The translations under genes were made by a program, and so were the position numbers. Below the pieces are notes generated by a model. That model saw only the letters and a list, made by a program, of their open reading frames with translations. It had not been told where the DNA came from and searched no databases. This document shows positions 11,000-22,240 of a stretch of DNA of 64,000 nucleotides, piece after piece. Location of the stretch: contig JAPEIS010000002.1 of NCBI GenBank assembly GCA_029531795.1, forward strand, positions 372,001 to 436,000, in the 5' to 3' direction. Source of the stretch: Sclerotinia nivalis. Lineage: Eukaryota > Ascomycota > Leotiomycetes > Helotiales > Sclerotiniaceae. Positions within the stretch are counted from its first letter, which is position 1. The number at the start of each line of letters is the position of its first letter.

Positions 11000-12306
11000 A
11001 TTGCACAGTGAGTTCTATGCAAAACGAAGCATTTTAACTGGCTGGTTGTTGGGATCAAAACTCCACCCTTTGTACTCATCTCGAGTATAATTAGGAAGCT
11101 TGAGAAATCATGGCTAGCCATAGCTGAAGGGAGAAAGCATTCCCAAAGATGTAGGTGCGTCTAAAACCCCAGCGGGAAAACTGCCTCGTTCTTCGATCTT
11201 TGCTGAGCGCTCGGGTGCACTCCTCCTCCTCCATACCCCTGCCTGTTTGATATTTATGGGTGACATGTTGGCGATGTGACAATGATCGAGGTTGGCAATA
11301 ACGAAAGTCTTGGCCAAGTACGGCAGGATATAATCTTTAATGCTCAAAATCAGGTGTGGCAACGAAGGCCGAGATTCAAGAGTGATACAAGAGGTGCAAA
11401 TGGATAGACTCGAACTGGGTAGCTGAATGTTCGAAAATTTGCTTGGCCGTTACAAAGCGAAGAATAATACACTCTTTTTGAATAAGGGCACTTGCCTAAC
11501 GAGGGAGTATATGTAAATGGAAGCGAGGCAATTTTCTCCCAGAGATCAATGACAATATGGGCTGGTAACAGCATAGCAAGACAGCAAACGTTTGCCGAGC
11601 AATGTAGAAGAAGTCTTCAATTTCCTCATTCTTCTCCAACATGCAGTAAGAACACGATGTTCAAATGATCTATTTTTTGCGCATCTTATCCTTATACTTA
11701 CAGACAAATGAACTGATAAAGAAAACCTCAATTATGAGACAAATGATGCCGTATTGCACGACTCCAGTTGGAAATATCAAAGTCCCGTTTTATCCGACAA
11801 CGATAACCATAACCGATGCATTGGCATCATTGATATCCCTACGTCATCCGGGTAGTTCTCAAAGTACACAGAGAATTCTCATACCCCTCCAAAAAGGTAA
11901 ATATGAAGATATACTTATCCTCACGATACTAACATCCTCATGATTGCTGAAGGATGAAATGGGCTTGAAAATATCATTTCCTTGTGAAACACACGTGTAG
12001 AAAGGATTGGGAGTCAGTTTGAACATTGAACAATCCGTTTCTCCGAGCAAAGTAAGGCATCAGTCTCACATATTTTAAGGCCACAAATAATTAATTATAA
12101 GTCCGAAAGGTTCCGATATCCTAGCGTCAAAAGTTTTAATGAACATTCAAAGTCGTTTTTCTTTCTAATTAATATTCATTCAATTGACCACCTTATCTTC
12201 TCTCCACCAACGAGATATTTTTTCTGTCTTTTCCTTCTCTTCGTAGAAGAAGTACCTACCTAATAATACCACCTCTCCTCTCAATCTTTTTTTATAGATA
12301 ACCATC
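11000..12306. other. Intergenic, upstream of the phosphate carrier
   Basis: No protein-like reading frame is recognised. A pyrimidine-rich stretch at 12,190-12,300 (TCTTCTCTCC, TCTTTTCCTTCTCTTC) precedes the start codon and is typical of a highly expressed fungal gene's transcription start region. The plus-strand G excess of the array is gone here. Confidence 0.5.
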
Positions 12307-13482
12307 ATGGTTGGCTCTACTGGTTCAACAAAGGTGGATGCAGTCGTCCAACAGGTCGCTGCTAACACCCCAGAGAAGCTCAGTGGTTTTGCACTTTACT
12401 CCAGATTTGCTTTGGCAGGTGCTGTCTGTTGTTCAGTTACCCACGGTGGTCTTACTCCCGTTGATGTGTACGTATTGGAATTATTATCAAGTTTTGCGCA
12501 ATGCAAAGAATTGAATATAAGTGGGAGACATGAAATGACGATATACTAACATGAATTTTTCTTCATAGCGTCAAGACCAGAATTCAACTCGACCCCGTCA
12601 CATATAACAGAGGACTTATTGGTGGATTCAGACAAGTGATTGCAAGTGAGGGTGCTTCTGCTCTTTTGACTGGTGCTGGACCAACTTTCGCCGGTTATTT
12701 CCTTCAAGGCGCATTCAAATTCGGTGGTTATGAATTGTTCAAGCAACAAGCTATTAACTTGATCGGTTATGAAAATGCTGTTAACAACAAGACCGCTGTC
12801 TACTTGGCTTCGTCTGCTACCGCAGAGTTCTTCGCTGACATCGCTCTTTGCCCTCTTGAGGCTACCCGTATTCGTTTGGTTTCTGACCCAACATATGCCA
12901 ATGGTCTCATTGGTGGTTTCTCCAAGATGTTGAAGAACGAGGGTGTTGGTGCTTTCTACGCTGGTTTCGGTCCAATCTTGTTCAAGCAGTAAGTACTGAT
13001 GTCTTTGGGCATGTCACTATTGTGCTAATATCCAAAAAGAGTTCCATATACCATGGCCAAGTTCGTCGTTTTCGAGAAGGTTGTTGAGGCTATCTACGCC
13101 AAGGTCGACAAATCTGAGACTTCCAATGGAATGCAAACCACCATTAACTTGGGATCCGGTCTTATTGCTGGTATGGCTGCTGCCGTTGTTTCACAACCAG
13201 CTGATACCATGTTGTCAAAGATTAACAAGACCAAGGGTCTTCCAGGAGAGGGAACTACTTCCCGATTGATTAAGATTGGTAGAGAACTTGGTCTCAGAGG
13301 TTCATACACTGGTATTGGTGCTCGTCTTGCTATGGTTGGTGCTATTACTGCTGGTAAGTAGTTCCGATTCTTCCTTTTCTCCAATTCATTTACTGATTTC
13401 TTGTACAGGTCAATTCGCTATCTACGGTGATATCAAGAAGGCATTGGGTGCCACTGGTGGCGTCGACTTGGCTGTTAAATAA
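12307..13482 (+). CDS. MIR1: Mitochondrial phosphate carrier protein
   Basis: Inner-membrane carrier that brings inorganic phosphate into the mitochondrial matrix (H+ symport or OH- exchange) for ATP synthesis. Four exons, 12307-12467, 12569-12988, 13040-13353 and 13409-13482, join to a 322-aa product, close to yeast Mir1 (311 aa). The first intron (GTACGT donor) has a TACTAAC branch site at 12544. The three carrier signatures are visible: PVDVVKTR (residues 51-58), PLEATRIR (149-156) and PADTMLSK (247-254). Segments such as [12 protein letters not shown] and [15 protein letters not shown] match the Mir1 branch rather than the ADP/ATP carrier. The start has the good context ATCATGG. No cleavable presequence is evident. 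Codon use looks like that of a highly expressed gene. Confidence 0.95.
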
Positions 13483-14925
13483 GCGATTGTATAAAAGCAG
13501 TTGTTAAAAGGGTACGGAATCATCGGACATCGTTTAGCGAACCCGGGGTTATATGCATGCATTTGATTGTTCCAGCAAACCTTTCTTCCCCGTCTTCAAA
13601 AAATTACTCCGGTCTGTCTTTTTTTAGAGAATAATAGACTAGATGACGGACTGGAACTTTAGAAGAAGATAGGGAAGGGAAGGAAATACATTTCCTGGCG
13701 TCTGTCTGTATAATAGAGACTTACTCTCCAATAGAATAGATGACAATTGGATGTGGTTTATGTTGATTAGTTTTGCGATTTTATGTTGAGGGTGAAAGTG
13801 AGGGGAAAGAGGTGGTGATGATGGTGATGTTTTGATGTAGGATTTTGCTCTCCCACTTTGCTTTTCCTTTCTGCCCTAGCTGCGCTTGATAATCTACCTT
13901 GAAGATACGCCCGAAAATTGTTGCAGCAAGTCGAAAGTTTTGTTTGAGACCAGGATATCTAACCCATTCAGGATTTTCTAGTATCCAGGGAAGTTTTGGC
14001 TATCTATAGTCCTCTGCTGCTCAGGTTCTTTTGCTATTCAGCCTCCCTAGTATTCATCATATCAGATATGCAACAAAACGTTTTGATACTCTAATCTCAC
14101 GGCATACCTAGTAATCATCACTTCTAAGTTATGGACTTGACAAACAGATGGGTAAGGTTATTGCGGGGATATGATATATATCCATCTATCTCACAACTCT
14201 TCCTGAATGAACACACCCGCTCTCTTCTGTATCATTCCCCAGTACCACCATTAAACATCCGATAATCTTTACCTGGCCTGCGGATCCATGACCATGTGTC
14301 GTACAATCTCTGGATATCTCGATAGAAATTCAAATTGTAAACAAATATCGAGACTTGGCAGGGGATAATGCTTGAAAATGTTTGAAAAATGCTTGATTTA
14401 CAGAGGACGGAAAAGAGATGACGCAGATAACATGGATTTCCACAATTCCAAAAATGTGATTTGATCGGATATTTATTTTAAATAATTTATTTAGCCAATT
14501 AGATACTTGAATTCATACATCCTGTCAACAAGCTAAGCTTTTGTGCCAAGATTCTCGAGGTTCCAAAAACAGCTGGAGCTTGTATCCCTGAAAGAGGGGC
14601 AGGAACCTCGTCAGTGCTGTGAATTGAGAAATCGAGAGGGATCTCCCCACTGTATTGAGTACCAACATTCACTATCACAAGATTTGATAACTCTTTTCAC
14701 TTTTGTCTTCTGTCCTGATTCACCATCTTCTTTTATATACAATCAACTTTCGATTCTCACACTTCCTTCTTTTCTCATCTCCCAAGACCGCACAAATCAG
14801 CAACCTCATACACCTCAATTCATATATCAACAACAACAACAACAACATCATAAACCTCAATTCATATATCAACATCCATAACCTCAATTAACTTCCTAAC
14901 TTCAACCACAAAAACATCCGCAATC
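13483..14925. other. Intergenic region between the phosphate carrier and glutamate decarboxylase genes
   Basis: No gene recognised. The last part is the decarboxylase leader: a TATATA near 14736, C/T-rich runs at 14700-14790, then an A/C-rich leader containing a CAA repeat (14830-14846). Such unstructured A/C leaders are common 5' UTRs of fungal genes. Confidence 0.5.
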
Positions 14926-16903
14926 ATGGTTCACCTGTCCCAAATCCCCAGCGAGGCAAAAGTCTCCGCTCCTCTCGTTGAGGGCTTGAAAAAACTTACA
15001 ATGGCTGCTTCGAGCGAGGAGGATGCTTTCACAACTAGTATCTATGGCTCTAAATTCGCGGCCCAGGATCTTCCCCGACATGAAATGCCGGAGGGTGAAA
15101 TGCCCAAGGAGGTGTGTGCTATAATACTCTTTGAAGGGTTGTGAGGGAGTGTGGAAATTGGGATTTGAATGATGGCTAATTTTCTGCGGATGCATAGGTT
15201 GCGTATCGTATGATTAAGGATGATCTATCTCTTGATGGAAATCCTATGCTTAAGTAGGTTTAAATCTCAGTACTATTATGGCAGATACTGATTTTTTATA
15301 GCTTGGCTTCTTTTGTTACTAGTGAGTCTATTAATTATTTAATTTATGTAGAATTTAAGTTACGATCTTTGCGTCTAACAATAATTTAGCGTATATGGAG
15401 AAAGAAGTAGAAGATCTCATGACAGAGAGTTTCAGCAAAAACTTCATAGGTAAAATTATTCTAACACTTTCAATACTCCACACTCATACTAACCCATTAA
15501 ACCAGACTACGAAGAATACCCTCAAAGTGCCGATATCCAAAACCGATGTGTATCCATGATTGGTCGTCTGTTCAACGTCCCTACAGATGAAGAAGCTGAT
15601 GCCGCAGTTGGTACTTCGACCGTCGGTTCTTCCGAAGCTATCATGTTGGCAGTTTTGGCCATGAAGAAACGTTGGAAGAATGCTCGGATTGCGGCTGGAA
15701 AACCTACCGATAATCCTAATATTGTTATGTCTTCCGCTGTTCAGGTGTGCTGGGAAAAGGCCGCTAGATATTTTGAGGTTGAGGAGAAATATGTTTATTG
15801 TACTCCGGATAGATATGTTATTGATCCGGAGGAGACGGTTAATTTGGTGGATGAGAATACTATTGGTATTTGTGTCATCTTGGGAACGACTTATACTGGA
15901 GGTAAGTCTGCTTCTTCTTGCTTTCACACCTAATTCAGTCCTCCCCATACCTTTCCCCCTCTTTTCCTCCGAAATCTCTCTTTGATAGAACATTACTGAT
16001 TCCCAATTCTGGGATGTAGAGTATGAGGATGCTAAAGCTGTTAATGATCTTTTGATTAAGAAGAACATTGATACTGTTATTCACATTGATGCAGCGTCTG
16101 GTGGATTCGTGGCACCATTCGTTTGTCCTGATTTGGAGTGGGATTTCAGATTAGAAAAGGTTGTTTCTATCAACACCAGTGGTCACAAGTATGTTTGAAT
16201 TAACTTTGATTATTTTGACAATGGCTAATATTTTCCCAGGTATGGATTAGTCTACCCTGGTGTTGGTTGGATTGTGTGGAGAGCACCCGAATACCTTCCC
16301 AAGGAGCTAGTCTTCAACATCAATTACCTTGGTGCTGATCAAGCTTCTTTCACTCTTAACTTTTCTAAAGGTGCTTCTCAAGTTATTGCTCAATATTACC
16401 AACTCATTCGTCTTGGTAAGAAGGGTTACCGTTCTATCATGAACAATTTGACAAGAACCGCCGATTACCTCTCCGATTCTCTTGAACAACTCGGATTCAC
16501 CATCATGTCTCAAAAGAATGGCCGAGGTCTCCCACTCGTTGCCTTTCGCATCGACCCCAAATCTGATAAACACTACGATGAATTCGCAATTGCTCATCAA
16601 CTTCGTCAACGTGGATGGGTTGTTCCAGCATATACCATGGCACCCAAGACTGAAAATCTCAAGATGCTACGTGTAGTTGTCCGTGAGGATTTCAGCAAAT
16701 CTAGATGCGATCAATTGTTGAATGACATTAAGTTATGCTGCAGTGTCTTGGATGAGATGGATAAGGATTCTATTAAGAAGAATCAAGAATATATCAAGAT
16801 GCATTCTACTCATGTTGGAAAGAGCAAGCATAATCATCCTCATTACAAAAATGAGAAGCATAGCTTGCAGGGAAAGACTGGAAAGACTCATGCTATTTGT
16901 TAA
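14926..16903 (+). CDS. GAD1: Glutamate decarboxylase (PLP-dependent)
   Basis: Converts L-glutamate to GABA and CO2 in the cytosol, the first step of the GABA shunt; in fungi linked to stress, conidiation and acid tolerance. Seven exons (14926-15111, 15198-15253, 15302-15321, 15390-15449, 15506-15901, 16020-16188, 16240-16903) join to 516 aa, near the plant and bacterial GAD length. Exon 3 is only 20 nt, and frame is kept throughout. Family motifs seen: [14 protein letters not shown] (substrate/cofactor region), [13 protein letters not shown] with the Asp contacting PLP, and NTSGHKYG, where Lys296 forms the PLP Schiff base. The C-terminus (last 50 residues) is Lys/His-rich. Plant GADs bind calmodulin there, but I see no clear binding helix. 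The start ATG has the context ATCATGG. Confidence 0.96.
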
Positions 16904-17899
16904 TTCGTTGATGGTTGGTGGATTTTGAACTCATCGCCTGGGGCTGGGCTGGGCTGGGCTGGGTGTCAAGGGGGAAGGAATTTGAGGGATGGATGATGAA
17001 AATATGAATGAAATGATGGATTGATTGATGGGTTGGAAGCATGAAAATGGGAAGATGGATGATGAATTGATGACCTCTGAATGGGAAACGACAAATACGT
17101 GGATTTTTAGTTGGATTTTATAGGTACCTAGTCGTATATAAATATATATTCCATGATGCCAACCACAACTACTCATAAGATTTTAAATTTGTAAGATTAA
17201 TAAATCATTCGCGAATATATTTACCAATCCAGGCTATAATGCTGATCCGTAACACTATCCGTAGGGACTACCCCGGAATTTGATCGGCACTTTAATGCCT
17301 GTAATATTTGCAGCGTCCAATCCACTACATGCATGCTGGTACGAGGTAAGACCGGAAAATCAATGAAGAACGGGATTTTGCCTCATCTTGCATTTGGTGT
17401 TTAACGGTCGGTCGGCGCTCACAGGTTTCGCTCAATTTATTTCATTTTTCATATACCATTACACTAGTGGGTTTAGAGCGAAGGTCTTATTTTTAAGAGG
17501 GCGCGCGGTGTGCACGAAGATTACTAAGGAACCGGGCTATTCCAACGAGGTTGCGGTTCGCATGATACATTGGTCAGAGATAATAGAGCGCAAAATAAGA
17601 AAGGAGGAGAGAGACACAGAGATTCAGGGGAAGGCTAGGAGAATAGACTGGCTGGAGGGGACGGAAAGGCACGAACCCGTAAAACGAGTCGAGGCAAGAC
17701 GATTCTAGACCAGATGAGATAAACCGGGCGAATCAACAGAGAAAAGAAGAAAAAAACGGCAGACTATGTGAATGAGGGAGGATTGGGTTTTACTGCGCTT
17801 GAGGTTTGCGCGAATCGAAGCGGTAGAGATACTGGGCGGCACTGTGAGGACTGGTAAGGATATTTTTGAGGTCGAAAAAATAAGAGCCGCAGAGGAGAT
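16904..17899. other. Intergenic, downstream of GAD and upstream of the Zn(II)2Cys6 gene
   Basis: Begins with a (GGGCT)n tract (16940-16963), then GATG/TTGATG-rich DNA. From 17,570 to 17,890 the plus strand is purine-rich and precedes the regulator's start codon. No other gene recognised. Confidence 0.5.
16940..16963 (+). repeat. (GGGCT)n tract, potential G-quadruplex
   Basis: Five runs of three or more G are separated by CT, about 37 nt after the GAD stop codon, on the coding strand. By sequence rule it can form a compact two-nucleotide-loop G-quadruplex in DNA or in the GAD 3' UTR. Confidence 0.8.
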
Positions 17900-20800
17900 A
17901 TGAACGCGGGAGGTGCAGTGGGAGGAGGAGGAGTACCACAGAAGCAGATTCGCTTTGTGAATAATGAGGGACAACCGCCTGCAAAGAGGAGGAGGGTTAA
18001 TGCTGCGTATGTGTACATTTTTGGAAAAGCGCAGAATGAAAGAGTATTTTACCGAGAACATCAGCTAATCTTTAATGTGGGATGGCATGTAGATGTCGAA
18101 CATGTCGAAAACGAAAAACGAGATGCGATGGGAAACGACCGCTTTGTTCGACATGTACGGATAATGGTCATGAATGTATGGGATATGCGGAGGGTTCAGA
18201 TGGGGCTGCGAACCTGATAAAAAAGGAGGTGAGGACTCCGGAGGGTGGGGATGGTGATGGGGATGCGCACGCGGGGGATTTTACACCTACACAGATGCGA
18301 AGGCCGGGAATTTTAAGAGATAATTCAAGAGATATGGTACCGCAGCAATATCAACAAAGGGCGAATACGGCAGCGTCAAGGACAAGAGTTGGAGACGATC
18401 AATTGTATATGAGAGATGTGCCGAGGAGGACGCAAAGCCACGATATGGGAAACAATCCGCCTGAAAGTCAAAGGGTTGATTATAGAGACACGGTTCTATT
18501 CCCAGATGATGGCACTAGTCCCATAGAAAGGGAGCAAGCGCTACTCAATGAAAGCACTATCAGTGAGAGTCATCGAGTACCATATTTCAGATATTTTGGT
18601 CCAACCGCCATTGTACCTGGATTCAAACAAATGGTTGTTTCTGTTCGGGAACAGAGAAGAAGTATGGGTGCTCGTTCTTCTTCCTCTCTAACCATGTCAC
18701 CTGCATCTGCAAAACATGGTTCGACTGGTGGTTCTGTAAATGGAGGAACGCCATCTCAGGCAGGTACGGAACCAAGATCTGCTGTCGATATGCCACTTTA
18801 TGATCCTAATGATCCGTTACCGGTAAATAGATTAATCATCCATCTTGTGGAAGTCTTTTTTGCGCATTTGGGTTGTAACTATCCTTTTTTGTCAAAGAGA
18901 CAGGAAAATTTTAAACGTCTAGTGGAAGAAAAGAAGATTGAACCTATTCTTGTAGATGCGGTTTGTGCGTTAGCAGCTCGATTTTCGGATCATCCTCTTC
19001 TTACTACTTTGCATGAGCTACCACATCCGAAATCAGAATATGGACAAATTTTTGCTCAAAGAGCTAAAGCAGCTGTCGTGGATACGTTTCCTTGTCCGAC
19101 GGTTGGAGCTGTACAAGCTTGCCTATTACTTGCTTATGAGGGATTTGGTGCGAATCAAGATAGTGCGTTATGGATGTATCTTGGATGTGCTATACGAATG
19201 GCTGTAGATCTTGGATTACAAAAATTAGACGGGGTCAAACATCAAGGTCAAAAAGATCCGGGATATCATAGATCTTCAACAAATGAAGGAGAGTCTAGCG
19301 AACCAGCAGCCACCATCACCGCGGAAGAAAAAAAGGAAATCGAAGAAGAAAGAATCGATACACTCTGGGCAGTCTTGATGCTAGACCGCGTCATCTCCTC
19401 GGGAACCGGTCGACCCGTCAGTCTCAAAGATGAAGATCTCGAATTGACACTCCCGTCCGTATCAAATAATTCGGAAGATGCATGGCCGGATCCGTTCCCC
19501 GCGCTGATTAGAATTATTCATTTATATGGCCGGGTGTCGGATTTGTTGAATCGTATAAGAGGCGTGGATGATGTTACGCAAGGGTTAATTCAACAGCTTT
19601 CGGGCATGGAAAGGGATTTGACGATGTTGTATCAGAGTTTGGATCATCGCTTGGGGTTTACGGCGAGTAATTTTCAGCATTTTGTTAAGAGTGGGGAGGG
19701 GACGAATTTTATACTTGTGAGTTTTTTTTTTTTCTCTCTTTGATATTCTAGTATTCGGACTCTGTTTGGTATATTGAAAGTTTTTGGGACATTGGATGAG
19801 GATAAATTTTCAAAGATTCATAGCTTTTCTAATGTGGAAAACATCCAAATGTGGACTGCAGTGCGGATTGTTGGAAAGCTTGGCCTCACGAAATGTGCAA
19901 ACAAGTTGTGCTAATCAATATCAAGGTTCATTTTTGGTTTCATACTTTAATCATGCTACTTCACCAACCAACTTTAATGCATTCATTTGAAGGACAAGTT
20001 TTACAACTCCTTCCACATAGTCGAGAACTTAGCATGTCATCCGCTAAAACTATTGCCGATATTTTGGCTTTCGCCGAACTCATTGATCCAAGATCATTTA
20101 TCGGAAATCCATTTACATGTCAACCGATATATATCGCTGGATGTGCATTTCTCAAAGAAATTGCATTACATACTTCTCAACCATCTTCCAGAGATGCTAG
20201 TCCTCGACGTAGCCCGATCGGTTCATCGGAAACGGTTAAACCAAGCAGGAATCAAAGTAACCATGGAAATCAAAAGCAAAAACACTCATTACTTGCTGCA
20301 GCTGCAAATCAAAATTATCAACGATGTCACAAAGCATTACAGCACATAGAATCATATTGGGCTGGTACACGATATATTCGAGTAGCTATGGAACAGAAAC
20401 AGAGTGGAATAGATCCACAAGAAGTCGAAACGTATACAGCGGAAGAATATACTGAAGCTACCAAACCAAGACATGAAATTATACCTAATTGGAGAAGAAA
20501 ATTCTCTGCACATTCACCAAGTCCGGCATTACCAGGATCCCCAGCAATCGATTTAGCACAAGCTATTGGATGGTCACTTACTGGAACAACCAATTCTCCA
20601 AGTTCGAATTTGACATTTATGTATCAAAATCAGAGTGCAGCAGACCATCTGGAAATGAAATCCCATAAGGAATATGGTCAGGGAAATATGATTTATGATC
20701 CCATTAGACAAAGTCTTCCAGAAAATATGGCAGGAGGTACTTCGACTAGTGGAAGATTTGATAATACAACGAGTGGGAGATTTGATAGATATACTTCACG

Positions 20801-21368
20801 TTCGAATCAAATGCCTCCTCCAGCACCAAAGTTCATGCATGGAACAGATGTTGATGCAACCGCTACTGCTGATGCGGAAATGTTACTTGGACTCGGCGCG
20901 GGTAATTCGCCTTATGCTACACCGGGAAGTAGTTCACATCATTCATTTGATCCTGGACATAGGAATACACTTTCTCCGAGGCCGGGATCTGCAAGTACCA
21001 CTAGAGGGGGCGGCGGTGGAGGATATGATTTTCACACACCGTCTAGAAGTGGAAATTTCTACAACAATCACAATCACAATCACAATCACAATAATCACAA
21101 CCACGATCACAATCACAATCATAATAATAGCGCAAACAACCCACACGGAAATAATAACATACATAACGGCACGGGGAATGGACATGGAAATGTGTATGCA
21201 GCGCATACAAATGGATATATGGGAATGGGTCTAGGAACCAATATGGGAGTAGGCGATATGATGATGGAGAGTCAGGATATTGATATGAGGGGCTTGGGGG
21301 AGGATATGATGCCTTGGTTGGAGTATTTGCCGGGGGATATGTTGGGGTTTTATGAGGGTGGGGGGTAG
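17900..21368 (+). CDS. Zn(II)2Cys6 transcription factor with fungal-specific regulatory domain
   Basis: Nuclear DNA-binding regulator; target pathway unknown. Three exons, 17900-18006, 18093-19716 and 19926-21368, give 1057 aa. The first intron splits the DNA-binding domain. Joined, it gives C37-X2-C40-X6-C47-X6-C54-X2-C57-X6-C64, preceded by the basic run AKRRRV. The fungal_trans middle region covers roughly residues 270-520 and includes GTGRPVSL near 475. The second intron (209 nt, GTGAGT donor, TGCTAATC branch at 19910, CAAG acceptor) joins NFIL to VHFWFHTLI, as expected for the family. Reading through it meets a stop within about 30 nt. The C-terminal third is low complexity, with a His/Asn repeat (about residues 955-985) encoded by (CACAAT)n, and the protein ends in acidic/aromatic residues that could be an activation patch. 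Confidence 0.88.
21062..21131 (+). repeat. (CACAAT)n coding microsatellite
   Basis: An imperfect hexanucleotide repeat encodes alternating His and Asn inside the Zn(II)2Cys6 regulator. Its length may vary between strains without breaking the frame. Confidence 0.8.
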
Positions 21369-21480
21369 GTGGTAGGGGGGTTTGAGGGGCGAGGAGTGGG
21401 GAGTTGGGAAGGGAGGGGTGATGGGGTGTGAGGAGGATGTTAGGAGGGAAAATAGAACAAAGGATAGAATAAGGGAATAG

Positions 21481-21545
21481 ATGATTATATGATTAGGAAT
21501 AGATGATTAGGAATAGATGATTAGGAATAGATGATTAGGAATGAT
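21481..21545 (+). repeat. 14-bp tandem repeat (GATTAGGAATAGAT)
   Basis: Three to four near-perfect copies of a 14-bp unit lie about 110 bp after the regulator's stop codon. Confidence 0.85.
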
Positions 21546-22187
21546 TAGTATACCTATCTACCCTAGGTTTCAAAACCAATCGGACTCGCTAGCTGTGTTA
21601 TGTATTATAATGTTTATCTAATTTCTAGTAGTTGTTGAATTTTGTATAACTTGACTACTTGGGATAGAAGAGGGAAGTGAAGAGAGTGATAGTGAATGGG
21701 TCCGGCGGGAAATGGGGATAGGGTGAGGTAGAGTATGAATAGATAGGATAGTTTGCATTATCTGAAGTAGAGTACCCTCGATACTTGATCGGATGAGCTG
21801 GATGATTTATATGAAGTTGATGAAGATAATTAGAATATGAGATTAGTAATCAATTGAAAGATTTATAACTCTTAAAGTCTTAGATGAGATGTGAGATAGG
21901 GGGAAAGAGTTGGTGTAGTTGGTGTAGTTGGTATAGATATTGATTCATAATCGTGCTCGTTTGTTTGTCGTGTTTAAAGTTTAAAGCTCTCTTTAGAATT
22001 GAATTGAAAAGGAAAGGAAAGGAAAGAAAGGAAAGAAAGGAAAGTATTCGGTTTATTGTTTGATTTTGTTAGTATGGGGGTGGGTGCGAGGGGGGTGCTT
22101 TGATAATTTTGAGTTTTCATTTAGTTTAGAGTGAGAATTGAGAGGGAATAGGAGGGAGGGGTGGATAGGAGATTTGTTGGATTTGGC

Positions 22188-22190
<3 letters not shown>

Positions 22191-22219
<29 letters not shown>

Positions 22220-22240
22220 AAGAGAGAGAGAGAGAGAGAG
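22191..22240 (+). repeat. Poly-T tract followed by GA microsatellite
   Basis: An uninterrupted run of nearly 30 T is followed by GAA and about ten GA dinucleotides. On the other strand this is a poly-A preceded by TC repeats. Confidence 0.9.

Larger units (their letters stand above)
1..11000. repeat. Array of alternating divergent TATA-type promoter motifs, about 590-bp spacing
   Basis: I find no convincing protein gene here. TATA-like boxes alternate in strand. Minus-strand boxes are centred near 46, 636, 1236/1386, 1963, 2521, 3980, 4575, 5141, 5769, 6408, 7037, 7690, 8218, 8934, 9481, 10014, 10456 and 10962. Plus-strand partners lie mostly 90-180 bp to the right, near 199, 1507, 2094, 2656, 4126, 4667, 5289, 5942, 6690, 7204, 8326, 9070, 9603, 10025 and 10578. 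Plus boxes often read GGGTATATAAAC-like and are followed by a C/T-rich stretch. Minus boxes often read CCTATAAA or CTATAAAA. From each plus box to the next minus box is mostly 350-490 bp. No primary-sequence homology between units was obvious by eye. TATA motifs are common in AT-rich DNA, so the spacing, strand alternation and G-rich flank carry the claim, and selection by eye is a real risk. The array seems to continue left of the window. Confidence 0.5.
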
